Shown here: positions 51,080 through 59,518 of the stretch, in pieces
Position numbering within the stretch: the stretch's first letter is position 1
How the letters are laid out: the number at the start of each line of letters is the position of its first letter
The notes under the pieces: model-generated
The model's input: only the letters and a program-made list of their open reading frames with translations
Database searches by the model: none
Told to the model about the DNA's origin: nothing
Assembly (NCBI GenBank): GCA_050031985.1
Contig: JBNAIG010000018.1
Location: forward strand, 48,113 to 112,112
DNA from: SZUA-368 sp028533045
GTDB lineage: Bacteria > Spirochaetota > Spirochaetia > DSM-2461
Length of the DNA: 64,000 nt
Reading direction: 5' to 3'
Position numbers and translations under genes: made by a program

Positions 51080-51884
51080 TAGACGGGAATCTTCTCCCTC
51101 AATCGTTCTGGAAACGCCGGAACGAATCCGATTCCGTTACTCCCTCTCCTCGCCGGGAACCAGGGCGGCTGCTCTGGTGTATGATCTGCTTCTTCAAGGG
51201 GTTATTTTAGCTGTCTGGGGGATTGTGAGTCTCCTGCTTCACGGAGGGCTCGAAAGTGGATTTGACAACTGGGAAGAGAGTACCTGGTTTCTCTCGGCCT
51301 TTGGTTTGCTCCTTTGGTTTTTTCTCCAGTGGGGGTACTTTTCCTTCTTTGAAATAGCTATGGACGGGTGCACTCCCGGTAAAAAGGTCATGAAGATTCT
51401 TGTGATTCGTGAAGATGGAAAAACGCTCGACTCTACTTCTATTCTCCTAAGGAATTTTCTTCGTGCCGTGGATAGCTTCCCCCTCGTTTATCTTGTAGGG
51501 GGGCTTGTTAGCCTTATTGATAGCAAGAACAGGCGCTTGGGAGATATTATCGGTGGGACGGTGGTGGTGACAAATGAAGAAAAAAAACATTTTAAGCCGG
51601 ATTTTTCCCTTTCCGAAGCAGAGCTCATTTCCCACCCGGATGAGACGGAGAGAGTCAGGGCAGAATTGAGTTTTCGTCAATCCTATTTAAATGAAAATCA
51701 GCTCTACCTTATTCGGCGTTTCTTCTTTAATAACAAAACAGTTGGAGAGACGCTCCGTAAAGAGCAATCGGAGAAACTGGCGGAGCTGGTGGAAAATGAG
51801 ACAGGAGTCACACGGGAAGAGAGTGAAGCAGAGGCTTATCTCCTTGATATCTACAAAGGACACGAGATATATGAAAACTCTTAG
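51072..51884 (+). CDS. RDD-domain membrane protein
   Basis: 270 residues from the ATG at 51072; a frame exists further upstream but runs through the previous gene, and GGAAGG precedes this ATG. Family features: PGTRAAALVYDLLLQ (RDD front with Arg and two Asp), GCTPGKKVMKILVI and LRNFLRAVDSFPLVYLVGGL. Long C-terminal cytoplasmic tail (about residues 170-270). Overlaps the previous gene by 8 bp. Confidence 0.88.
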   Translation: MPDRRESSPSIVLETPERIRFRYSLSSPGTRAAALVYDLLLQGVILAVWGIVSLLLHGGLESGFDNWEESTWFLSAFGLLLWFFLQWGYFSFFEIAMDGCTPGKKVMKILVIREDGKTLDSTSILLRNFLRAVDSFPLVYLVGGLVSLIDSKNRRLGDIIGGTVVVTNEEKKHFKPDFSLSEAELISHPDETERVRAELSFRQSYLNENQLYLIRRFFFNNKTVGETLRKEQSEKLAELVENETGVTREESEAEAYLLDIYKGHEIYENS

Positions 51885-52878
51885 TCATAACTTTTATCTC
51901 AAAAATAGAGAGTCCTGGGAAAGGTTGGAAGATATTTCCGATCGATTGGATCGGCGGAAAGGGGCGGAACTGACCGATAGGGAAGTGCAGGATTTTCCCC
52001 GACTTTACAGGAAAGTATGTTCCGATCTGGCTGAAGCAAGGCTAAAGCGACTCTCCCCCGATCTTATGACCTATCTGAATCAGATTGTTTCCGGTGCCCA
52101 TCGGATTTTATACAGAGAAAGGATAAATGTTAGGGGAAAGAGGGGTGGGGCCTATCTGGCCGACCTCTTCAGGCGATTTCTTTTTAGTTCCCTTCCTGCG
52201 GTTTTTAGGAGGAATCTCTCCTTTGTATTTCTTTCTGCCTTACTCTTTCTGGGCTCCTATGCCCTGAGTCTTGCTTTGGTTTACTCCGATTCTTCTTTAG
52301 CGGGGATCGTTGTTTCCCAAGAGGTTCTTTCCATGATGGAAGAGAGCTATGCCGAATCTATGAGTGAGGGGCGGGGAGGCGGAATCTCCACGGCCATGTT
52401 TACCTATTACATACAGCATAATATTTCCATTGGATTTATAAGTTTTGCTGCAGGTATTCTCTTTGGTTTGGGGACTGTGTATTTTCTTCTTTTTAACGGT
52501 CTTCAGCTGGGAGCCATTACAGGATATGTTCTTTCCCTGGGCTACGGTCGGAACTTTTTGATTTTCGTTACCGCCCACAGTGTGTTCGAACTGAGCGGTT
52601 TAATCCTGGCCGGGGCGGCGGGACTTCTTTTGGGACATACGGTGCTCTCTCCGGGAATTATAAACAGGCGACAGGCCATTGATCGAAAAAAAGGTGAACT
52701 GCTAACGTTGGTAGGAGCGGCCACTCTTCTTATTTTTTCCGCCGCCATTATTGAGGGATATCTCTCTCCCCAGCCTATCCACTATGGAATAAAATTAGCC
52801 GTTTTTCTTTTTTCTCTTTCTTTGGAGTTCTTCTATTTATTTCGTCATGTCCTACGTACTCCCGAGGAGGTGGTATGA
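51871..52878 (+). CDS. SpoIIM/DUF95-family membrane protein
   Basis: 335 residues. A helical cytoplasmic domain (DISDRLDRRKGAELTDREVQ, LDLAEARLKRLSPD) precedes four to five membrane helices with the SpoIIM-type GISFISFAAGILFG-like segment (NISIGFISFAAGILFGLGTV) and LFVTAHSVFELSGLILAG-like region. These proteins occur with RDD proteins in MoxR loci even in non-sporulating bacteria, so no spore role is implied. It overlaps the RDD gene end by 14 bp. Confidence 0.85.
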   Translation: MKTLSHNFYLKNRESWERLEDISDRLDRRKGAELTDREVQDFPRLYRKVCSDLAEARLKRLSPDLMTYLNQIVSGAHRILYRERINVRGKRGGAYLADLFRRFLFSSLPAVFRRNLSFVFLSALLFLGSYALSLALVYSDSSLAGIVVSQEVLSMMEESYAESMSEGRGGGISTAMFTYYIQHNISIGFISFAAGILFGLGTVYFLLFNGLQLGAITGYVLSLGYGRNFLIFVTAHSVFELSGLILAGAAGLLLGHTVLSPGIINRRQAIDRKKGELLTLVGAATLLIFSAAIIEGYLSPQPIHYGIKLAVFLFSLSLEFFYLFRHVLRTPEEVV

Positions 52879-53504
52879 GTACCCTTAGCGACGATAAAAT
52901 CAGACGACTTGTTGTAAGGTGGAGACGTAGATTGGGCTATGACGAGCCCGACTTGGGAGAGATCGAAAAGGTTGAGTGGGAGCCGCCCGCCTGGCTTGTG
53001 GAGAGTCTTGAAAAGATCTCAAACTTCTTCATTGGCATTTTTGAATGGGTTTTCCAGGAGGGGGGATGGAAAATTCTGCTTCCCTTTGCTGTTTTTCTTT
53101 TTCTCTTCCTTATCTTTCTTGGGGCTCGGAATATCAGGAGCAAGCGTAAAGCTCTTTTGATTGGGGAAGAAGAGGAAGAGTTCCGGGAGGAAGGAGAAGA
53201 AATTCTCGTAGAGGGCAAGACTGGTAATAGCTGGTTAAGTCTTATGGAAAGAGCAAAGGCCCGTGAGGACTACAACTCCGCCACGGTGGCCCTTTATAGA
53301 TCGGTCTTGGCGGAAATCCTGGAAAAGATTGTTCCCGTAAAAGAGTTGAGTAACCGGGAAATTTCCTATCTCGTGACAGGCCGGGAAAGAAGTTTTTTTT
53401 GCGAGTTGTATAGGCTTTCCGATTCGGTTGTGTTTGGAGAAAACCTTGTGAGTCAGTCCGATTTTGACAGGCTTCTGGGACAGTACAGAGAGGTCGCCTT
53501 GTGA
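52875..53504 (+). CDS. Single-pass membrane protein, DUF4129-like
   Basis: 209 residues: an N-terminal cytoplasmic/soluble part, one membrane helix (about 76-96), and a C-terminal domain with ALYRSVLAEILEKIVPVKEL, NREISYLVTGRE, SDSVVFGENLVSQSDFDRLL matching the DUF4129 pattern in such operons. Overlaps its neighbours by 4 bp on each side, so co-translated. Confidence 0.75.
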   Translation: MSTLSDDKIRRLVVRWRRRLGYDEPDLGEIEKVEWEPPAWLVESLEKISNFFIGIFEWVFQEGGWKILLPFAVFLFLFLIFLGARNIRSKRKALLIGEEEEEFREEGEEILVEGKTGNSWLSLMERAKAREDYNSATVALYRSVLAEILEKIVPVKELSNREISYLVTGRERSFFCELYRLSDSVVFGENLVSQSDFDRLLGQYREVAL

Positions 53505-54451
53505 AAGTGAAGAAAAGGCAGCTGTTTTTTGGTCTAGGAGGAATCGCTCTGCTTCTTGTAGCTCTGTTTATTGGTTTTGGGGGGGCAGAGAAAGGAGGCG
53601 AGCAGAATAATAACACCCGGGGATACTGGGTCTTTCATAAATTGCTTAAGAAGGGCGGTTTTGATCTTAAGGGTTATCGTAATGAGTCAGTCTTTGAAAT
53701 CGGAGCTCCAGAGCCGGAAGTAATTATTGTTCGAGACGGGGAGAATTTTAGCTACTCAAACTGGGAGAAAGCTCTGGCATGGAACGGGGAAACGGGAGGT
53801 ATACTTGTCCTTTCCGGGATCCCCCGGGGAGAGGAATTTTCCGGGATGTTTGAAGATATTCCCCGGGGGCAAAGCCGCTATTATAAAAAAGGTGTTTTGA
53901 TTATATCCGACGATAGTCTTCTTCAAAACAGGGGGATTCTGGAAGGGGACAACGCTGTGAGGGTCCATCGTTTCTTTCTTCCCTACAGGGGTATGTCTTT
54001 CTATTACTTTAGGGAGAGCGGGGATAAACCCTATTTGGGAATGCAGGTTCTTTCCCGCGGTCCTTTGGGATTGGTTTTGTTTCAGGTTCTGCTTTTTGTT
54101 CTGTTATGGGGATGGTACAGTGCCATAAGGGTTGGTCCTCCCGATCTGGTACATGAAAAGGGACGGCGAGAGATGGGAGAACATCTTATAGGTGTAGGGC
54201 GATTTTACAGTCGAACCGGACATTGGGCCCTGTTGGACAGAATGGATAGACAGTTTTTCCTTTCTCGGGTAAAGAAGCTTCTTACCTCGAAAAAGGGTAA
54301 ACCCTTAAGGGTGCGGTTAAGTGAGTTTTCCGATCCGGTAACTGTCGCCTTGGCCCTGTCGGAGGGTAAGGATGAGAAGGGCTGGAAAGAAGCCATGAAA
54401 AGTCGGGAAATAATTCTCGAAGAGATTGAAAAAAGCCATAGGAGAGTATAA
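53501..54451 (+). CDS. DUF4350-like membrane protein
   Basis: 316 residues beginning with GTG (KVKKRQLFFGLGGIALLLVA is the first helix). A GATase-like periplasmic domain follows, with GYWVFHKLLKKGGFDLKGYR and GGILVLSGIPRGEEF, and a second helix (about 190-215) leads to a soluble tail with the GEHLIGVGRFYSRTGHWALL motif. That is the DUF4350 arrangement in MoxR loci. It is the fifth gene of the operon; the MoxR gene follows directly. Confidence 0.75.
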   Translation: MKVKKRQLFFGLGGIALLLVALFIGFGGAEKGGEQNNNTRGYWVFHKLLKKGGFDLKGYRNESVFEIGAPEPEVIIVRDGENFSYSNWEKALAWNGETGGILVLSGIPRGEEFSGMFEDIPRGQSRYYKKGVLIISDDSLLQNRGILEGDNAVRVHRFFLPYRGMSFYYFRESGDKPYLGMQVLSRGPLGLVLFQVLLFVLLWGWYSAIRVGPPDLVHEKGRREMGEHLIGVGRFYSRTGHWALLDRMDRQFFLSRVKKLLTSKKGKPLRVRLSEFSDPVTVALALSEGKDEKGWKEAMKSREIILEEIEKSHRRV

Positions 54452-55411
54452 GTGGAAATCGAAGATATTCAGAAGAAGTATGACATTATTAAGAGTGAGT
54501 TGTCCAAGGTTATTCTTGGGCAGGAAGAGGTGTTGCGCCATCTTTTTATCTCCCTGATTCTTCAGGGGCATATTCTCATAGAAAGCCCTCCCGGATTGGG
54601 GAAATCCCTCATGGCCCGGGCCTTGTCGCGGGTTATAGGCGGGACTTTTAAGAGAGTACAGTTTACTCCCGATCTTATGCCTTCCGATATTATAGGTACT
54701 ACCGTATATCGGGCCGAAGCGGACCGTTTTCAAATTAAGAAAGGCCCTGTTTTTACCCATATCCTTCTGGCCGATGAGATCAATCGGGCCTCTGCCAAAA
54801 CCCAGAGCGCTCTTTTGGAAGCCATGGGTGAGAAGCAAGTTTCCATTGGAAACGAAACCCTTTCTCTCGAACCGTCTTTTTTCTGCATTGCTACCCAGAA
54901 TCCCATTGAGATGGAAGGAACCTATCCCCTGCCGGAGGCTCAGCAGGACCGATTTCTCATGAAGCTTGTGCTTTCCTATCCCCAGGTCGACCATGAAGAG
55001 GGAATTCTCAAGAACTACCTTGATGGTTTTGACCACCGGGACTCTCCCGAGAAATACCTTGATGAAATCTGTCAGATCGATGACATACTTGCCATGGAAA
55101 AGCGTTGTCGCCAGGTGAAGGTGGAAGAGAAGATCGTTACATATATCACCGCCTTGGTTCGTGAAACCCGGGAGCATTTGAACTTTAGTTTTGGCGCCAG
55201 TCCCCGGGGCGCCGTTGCTCTGCTGCTTGCTTCTCAGGTTTCCGCTGTTTTGGATGGAAGAGACTATGTTACTCCCGATGATGTCAAAGAACTTCTCATT
55301 CCCGTTTTGCGGCATAGAGTCGTTCTTTCTCCCGATGCGGAAATTGCCGGAAGGGGCGCCGAGGAACTATTAGGTGAAATAATCGGCAAAGTAGAGGTGC
55401 CCCGGTCATGA
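54452..55411 (+). CDS. MoxR-family AAA+ ATPase
   Basis: 319 residues starting with GTG. Walker A in IESPPGLGKSLMARALSRVI, Walker B HILLADEINRASAKTQSALL, sensor 1 FFCIATQNPIEMEGTYPLPE (with the family LPEAQ.DRF motif) and sensor 2 ASPRGAVALL. MoxR proteins act as chaperone-like ATPases that activate or assemble protein complexes. The DUF58 gene overlaps it by 4 bp. Confidence 0.94.
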   Translation: MEIEDIQKKYDIIKSELSKVILGQEEVLRHLFISLILQGHILIESPPGLGKSLMARALSRVIGGTFKRVQFTPDLMPSDIIGTTVYRAEADRFQIKKGPVFTHILLADEINRASAKTQSALLEAMGEKQVSIGNETLSLEPSFFCIATQNPIEMEGTYPLPEAQQDRFLMKLVLSYPQVDHEEGILKNYLDGFDHRDSPEKYLDEICQIDDILAMEKRCRQVKVEEKIVTYITALVRETREHLNFSFGASPRGAVALLLASQVSAVLDGRDYVTPDDVKELLIPVLRHRVVLSPDAEIAGRGAEELLGEIIGKVEVPRS

Positions 55412-56715
55412 TTCGTCCGTCTTTCAGGACCTTCATCTTCCTAATTCCTCCTCTTGTTCTTAGTGTTCTTTTTTGGGGGAACGCTCTCTTGGTTGTACTC
55501 CTGTGCGACTTTTTTGTCCTTCTGATCCTTGCAGGGGATTTCTTTTATAGCTGGACGGCCCCCGGGGCGGATTATGTTCTGGAATTTCCCGGAATGCACT
55601 CTATTGGTCGTTCGGGAGATATAACTGTCAATATAAGGAATGGGGTTCTTCCTTCCACTCTTCGATTAGCCCTTCCCAGTCCGGAATATTTTGAGATGAA
55701 AAATCATCGATTTGAAACTTCTCTTAAGCCTAGGGAGAGAGGTGTTCATACCATTGGATTCCGTTGTACACGGCGCGGGCTCTACCAATTTGAAACATTG
55801 GGGGTGGAGTTAAAAAGCCGCTGGGGGCTATTGTGGCTTAAGAGGGATATTAAAATTGAGGGGGAAATCCAAATAACCCCCGATGTGGAGAGCATTCGTA
55901 CTTTCTACCGTCTTGCCCGCCTTAACAGGCTGAATGATTTGGGGTTTCACAGGTTGAATTTATCCGGTACGGGAATGGAACTTCACCACCTTCGCAGTTA
56001 TGAACTGGATGATGATGCCCGCTGGATTGACTGGAAGGCCTCTATGAGGTTGGGCCGGCCTATGACAAAGGTTTTCTCTGCGGAGAGTTCCAATCAAATA
56101 ACCTTTGTCATTGATACGGGTCGACTAATGACAAGCGAAGCGGAGGGGATGTCCCTTCTCGATTATGCTATAAACGGTACCTTGCTTTTGGCAAATGTGG
56201 CCCTCAAAATGGGAGATGCAGTAGGAATAATTGCTGTGGCCGACAGTATCGTAGGAGAGTTGAAGCCGGTGAAAGGACCGGGGAGTCAGAAGAAAATTCT
56301 CTCCTTTCTTTCTTCTCTTGAAACCCGTTATACCGACACCAATTACCGCGAGCTTCTGTCCCACCTTCATCATAGTCACTCCAGAAGGTCCCTCATTATT
56401 CTTTTTAATGATTATTCCGAGGGAATTCAGGATCAAATGTTTCTTAACTATGGAAAAGTTTTGGGACAACGTCATCTTATGCTCATGATGATGTTAAGGA
56501 ATCGCGAGGTGGAAAGGCTTGCCATGGAACATGTTCCCGTAGAGGAGGAAGACTACTTTACCCGAACCGCCGCCCGGGATTTTCTAACCCTAAGAAGCAA
56601 AGGGCTAAAGGAACTCCGGAAGCGCCACGTTTTGGTGGCCGATATTCTTCCCGAAGAGATTAACACCACCTTGGTGAATCAATATCTGGCCCTCCGGTCG
56701 GCCAACCGCATTTAA
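55408..56715 (+). CDS. DUF58 protein (MoxR partner)
   Basis: 435 residues: two N-terminal helices (about 8-50), a beta-rich periplasmic-like domain and a C-terminal DUF58/VWA-like fold. GTGMELHHLRSYELDDDARW followed by IDWKASMRLGRPMTKVFSAE is the DUF58 signature (family GxGxEFxxLRxYxxGDDxRxIDW). MoxR acts on this class of protein. It is the last gene of the operon, with a hairpin just after. Confidence 0.92.
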   Translation: MIRPSFRTFIFLIPPLVLSVLFWGNALLVVLLCDFFVLLILAGDFFYSWTAPGADYVLEFPGMHSIGRSGDITVNIRNGVLPSTLRLALPSPEYFEMKNHRFETSLKPRERGVHTIGFRCTRRGLYQFETLGVELKSRWGLLWLKRDIKIEGEIQITPDVESIRTFYRLARLNRLNDLGFHRLNLSGTGMELHHLRSYELDDDARWIDWKASMRLGRPMTKVFSAESSNQITFVIDTGRLMTSEAEGMSLLDYAINGTLLLANVALKMGDAVGIIAVADSIVGELKPVKGPGSQKKILSFLSSLETRYTDTNYRELLSHLHHSHSRRSLIILFNDYSEGIQDQMFLNYGKVLGQRHLMLMMMLRNREVERLAMEHVPVEEEDYFTRTAARDFLTLRSKGLKELRKRHVLVADILPEEINTTLVNQYLALRSANRI

Positions 56716-56716
56716 A

Positions 56717-56743
56717 ACAGCCGCCCCGAAAAGGGACGGCTGT
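56717..56743 (-). terminator. Terminator shared by converging transcripts
   Basis: ACAGCCG (56717-56723) pairs with CGGCTGT (56737-56743), with partial CCCC/GGG pairing inside. On the minus strand it is followed by TTTTAAA, so it mainly serves the Ig-like lipoprotein gene; on the plus strand it lies just after the DUF58 stop. Confidence 0.75.
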
Positions 56744-56765
56744 GGAATCCAGGGCGGGTTGTGCC

Positions 56766-58427
56766 TTAGAGACCTGTTGTTACTGTGTAGGATATGGGGT
56801 CGGAGAAGGTTGAAAACTGATCATCGTCAGTATTGAAATCGCCATCGACATCATAATTTGAGCCAACGATTATATCATAAGTACCATTGGAAAAGGTAAC
56901 CGATTCATTGGTGCTAGGGTCCAGAAAATACACCGTGGGGTTTGACGCGTCTCCCCAGGCGAGCAGGGTACTCAGGGAAATCGTATCGCCCTCTTCCACT
57001 ATATAGAGATACATATCAACCGTATTAAAATTTGAAAGAGCGTTAGAAGCGTCGATAGCGCTTGAAGAAATGCTAAGCTGGCCATCTATTTCTATCATTT
57101 GATCTGTATCAATTGTCACATCAAGGCTTGGGGTATAAGTCGCCTCGGCAATGTTGTCATATTTATCCCAAGACGTGTTATAGCTGGTTGATATGGTATT
57201 GCCGGCGATATCCTTTACATCTGTCACGGTAAGCTCCACCAAATCCCCTACGGAGAGGGGAGACGTAAGGTGGATATACACTTCCGAAGAGTCAGGGTTA
57301 TCAATATCTTCTATTTGGGATATCTCAACTGTTGTTGCCGTATCTTCCGGATCGAGGATGAGAGAGTAATAAGATGAGGTTATCAGGTCGGAGCTGTCAA
57401 TGAGTTCCGAATAATAGGCATAGATCGTATCGCTATCAATAAAGAACATTCCATCCAGAGAAGGACCTGACGTGTCAGATGAAATTATAAAGTCCTGGCT
57501 AAAAGAAACGTCCTGATTATCTTCACTCCTTATCGTTACAGTGCAGCTTCCTTCCTTCACCGCATCAACATAAGCTGTATAAGAACTTGAGCTGGCTTGT
57601 GACTCAAGGTTGTCATTACTGAATTCTATAGTGTAATCATTATTTGAAGCCTCATAGGGGAGCATGATAACATCAAATTCAATCTCGTCATTAATCGCAA
57701 CGGTTGCCGTTTCTCCTGCCGTGTATTGTGTATCGTTCACATATAAATAGTACGTTATATCCGTAACGGCCGTATAAGTTGAGACACTTATGTTTATAGT
57801 GTCTGATTTACTTCCGTCAACGGTGGTGACTGTAATCTGTACATTTCCGCTTGACGAAACCGGCTCCACCACTCCTTCGCTGCTAACTGTGGCCACATCG
57901 GTATCGCTCGATGTCCAGCTTACAGCCTGATCGGTGGCATTAGTGGGTAAGATTAAAGTGTCCAAGTCCACCGTTTCTGTATTGTAGAGAGTGTAATAAT
58001 CCCCCAAATCGTTACCATCCGTATCGGTGATTACTATTCCCGTTACTTCGATTATCTCTGTTGTGACCGTTAGTTCCAAGGTATCTGTAAAACTACCGTC
58101 ATCGGTGGAAACAACTATATTTGCTATTCCATCGGAAAGCGCCGTTACCAGTCCATCGCTGTCTACTGTGGCTACTGTTGTATTGTCTGACGACCATATC
58201 ACTGTTTGATTTGTTGCGTCATCCGGTGTCACCCTTGCGTAGAGATTGGACGATTCCGTTGTGTAAAGGGAGCTGCTGTCTCCAAGGTCATTACCGCTGC
58301 TATCCACTATCAATACGGCTGTGACGGCGACGGAAGACGTCTCTTTTGCTTCATCCATATCAATGGGACATCCGGTGAAGTATAAAAGAGAGAGAAGGGT
58401 CATAAATGGTAAAAGAAGTTTTTTCAT
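56766..58427 (-). CDS. Ig-like (BIG_2) lipoprotein
   Basis: 553 residues. Signal peptide ending in a lipobox (YFTGCPID). Two BIG_2-type Ig-like repeats can be read (NQTVIWSSDNTTVATVDSDG and DQAVSWTSSDTDVATVSSEG, both with the W(S/T)SS...VATV pattern). Further beta domains follow, with a GNTISTSYNTSW segment like a bacterial Ig-like SbsA domain. Thr/Ser/Asp-rich composition suits a surface-exposed protein. Its role is unknown; adhesion or cell-surface structure is likely. Confidence 0.85.
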   Translation of the reverse strand: MKKLLLPFMTLLSLLYFTGCPIDMDEAKETSSVAVTAVLIVDSSGNDLGDSSSLYTTESSNLYARVTPDDATNQTVIWSSDNTTVATVDSDGLVTALSDGIANIVVSTDDGSFTDTLELTVTTEIIEVTGIVITDTDGNDLGDYYTLYNTETVDLDTLILPTNATDQAVSWTSSDTDVATVSSEGVVEPVSSSGNVQITVTTVDGSKSDTINISVSTYTAVTDITYYLYVNDTQYTAGETATVAINDEIEFDVIMLPYEASNNDYTIEFSNDNLESQASSSSYTAYVDAVKEGSCTVTIRSEDNQDVSFSQDFIISSDTSGPSLDGMFFIDSDTIYAYYSELIDSSDLITSSYYSLILDPEDTATTVEISQIEDIDNPDSSEVYIHLTSPLSVGDLVELTVTDVKDIAGNTISTSYNTSWDKYDNIAEATYTPSLDVTIDTDQMIEIDGQLSISSSAIDASNALSNFNTVDMYLYIVEEGDTISLSTLLAWGDASNPTVYFLDPSTNESVTFSNGTYDIIVGSNYDVDGDFNTDDDQFSTFSDPISYTVTTGL

Positions 58428-58490
58428 TATTGAATTCCTTAATTAAATAGATTTATCACGAAGGAAATGGGAAATTCCCTTAAGAAGCCT

Positions 58491-58513
58491 ATGTTGTAAA
58501 ATGTGAACAACAT
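58491..58513. promoter_or_regulatory. Inverted repeat in the leader of the Ig-like lipoprotein
   Basis: ATGTTGT (58491-58497) and ACAACAT (58507-58513) are perfect 7 bp arms around 9 bp. It lies about 64-86 bp upstream of the lipoprotein ATG. Possible operator; nothing identifies the regulator. Confidence 0.35.
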
Positions 58514-58557
58514 GTGAAGTGAGTATAAGGTGAATTCAATTGTATGGCAAGGTTTTT

Positions 58558-59484
58558 TTAAAACAGCCGCCCCTGCCCGGTGGTAAAACTCTTCTGAACC
58601 GCCTCCTTGACCGTCTCTCCCTCTCCGGGCCACCCGATGAGCAGGGGAGAGTCGGGATCGTGGCGGGGAATGGTACGAAGCACAAGGCTCTCGCTCTGGT
58701 TGGCATAACAGTAGAGGCAGCCGTGCCCACAGCTATTATACTCTCCTATATCTATACCCAAAAGACAGTTACAGGCGTCTCTTTTTTGTAGATGGCCCGT
58801 CGGTTTAAGCTCCAGACCAAGAGCCCGCTCCAGGACCTCTTTCGTCAAGCATCCCCCCGTTTCCACGCCATATTCAGCCAGGGCTTCACTCTCCGCACAG
58901 GCGGTAATCCCCATCCCGTATTGAGAGGCAATCCTTACCATCTCCTTTGAAAGAGTGACCTGTTCCTCCCATGTCAGCTCCCGAATCCCGGGAAAATTTC
59001 GTTTGGTCTTCTCGTACAGGTCGACAAAGCTGATGATGCAGGTGTCGGTGAAGCCTTCCAGGGAGCGGGCCAGAGCCTCAAAGGACTCCAGATGGTAGGG
59101 AATGGTATATTTTTCGGTGAGAATAATGGGATCGTAACGCCACTGTATCTTTTCCGGGCCAAGCCGCCTGGAGAGTTCCCTGAAGCTTTTGACCACCATC
59201 TGCCAGGACGGGACGTGGGGTTCAACGTCCGGGCCGTAGGGGGTGATTGTCACATGCCAGAATTGGCGAAAGGGAGCCAACCGGTCCAGCCGCGAGAGGA
59301 GAGGGGCCGGATTTTTTGTGCAGAATACCAGGCAGTCCACCAGGGAGGGGTCGAGGCGGTAAGAGGTAATCTGCTCGGGGAAGTAGGGGTTCCGCACGTA
59401 GACATATCCCGCCTCTATGCGGTTGTAAAACCAGTCGCTGTAGTAGGCGGGAATGTCGGTGCGGTTACCGCTGTTTATGATCAT
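58558..59484 (-). CDS. DUF1848 protein, radical-SAM-like Fe-S enzyme
   Basis: 308 residues. SGNRTDIPAYYSDWFYNRIE and VDCLVFCTKNPAPLLSRLDR start the DUF1848 fold; a TIM-barrel-like body follows; near the C-terminus CGHGCLYCYAN gives a C-x3-C-x2-C like that of radical SAM [4Fe-4S] clusters, but placed at the end rather than the start. Its reaction is unknown. It is monocistronic and adjoins the FIST-chemoreceptor gene (34 bp). Confidence 0.85.
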   Translation of the reverse strand: MIINSGNRTDIPAYYSDWFYNRIEAGYVYVRNPYFPEQITSYRLDPSLVDCLVFCTKNPAPLLSRLDRLAPFRQFWHVTITPYGPDVEPHVPSWQMVVKSFRELSRRLGPEKIQWRYDPIILTEKYTIPYHLESFEALARSLEGFTDTCIISFVDLYEKTKRNFPGIRELTWEEQVTLSKEMVRIASQYGMGITACAESEALAEYGVETGGCLTKEVLERALGLELKPTGHLQKRDACNCLLGIDIGEYNSCGHGCLYCYANQSESLVLRTIPRHDPDSPLLIGWPGEGETVKEAVQKSFTTGQGRLF

Positions 59485-59518
59485 TTGCCGGAATAGTGTC
59501 GTAAACCATTATGACATT

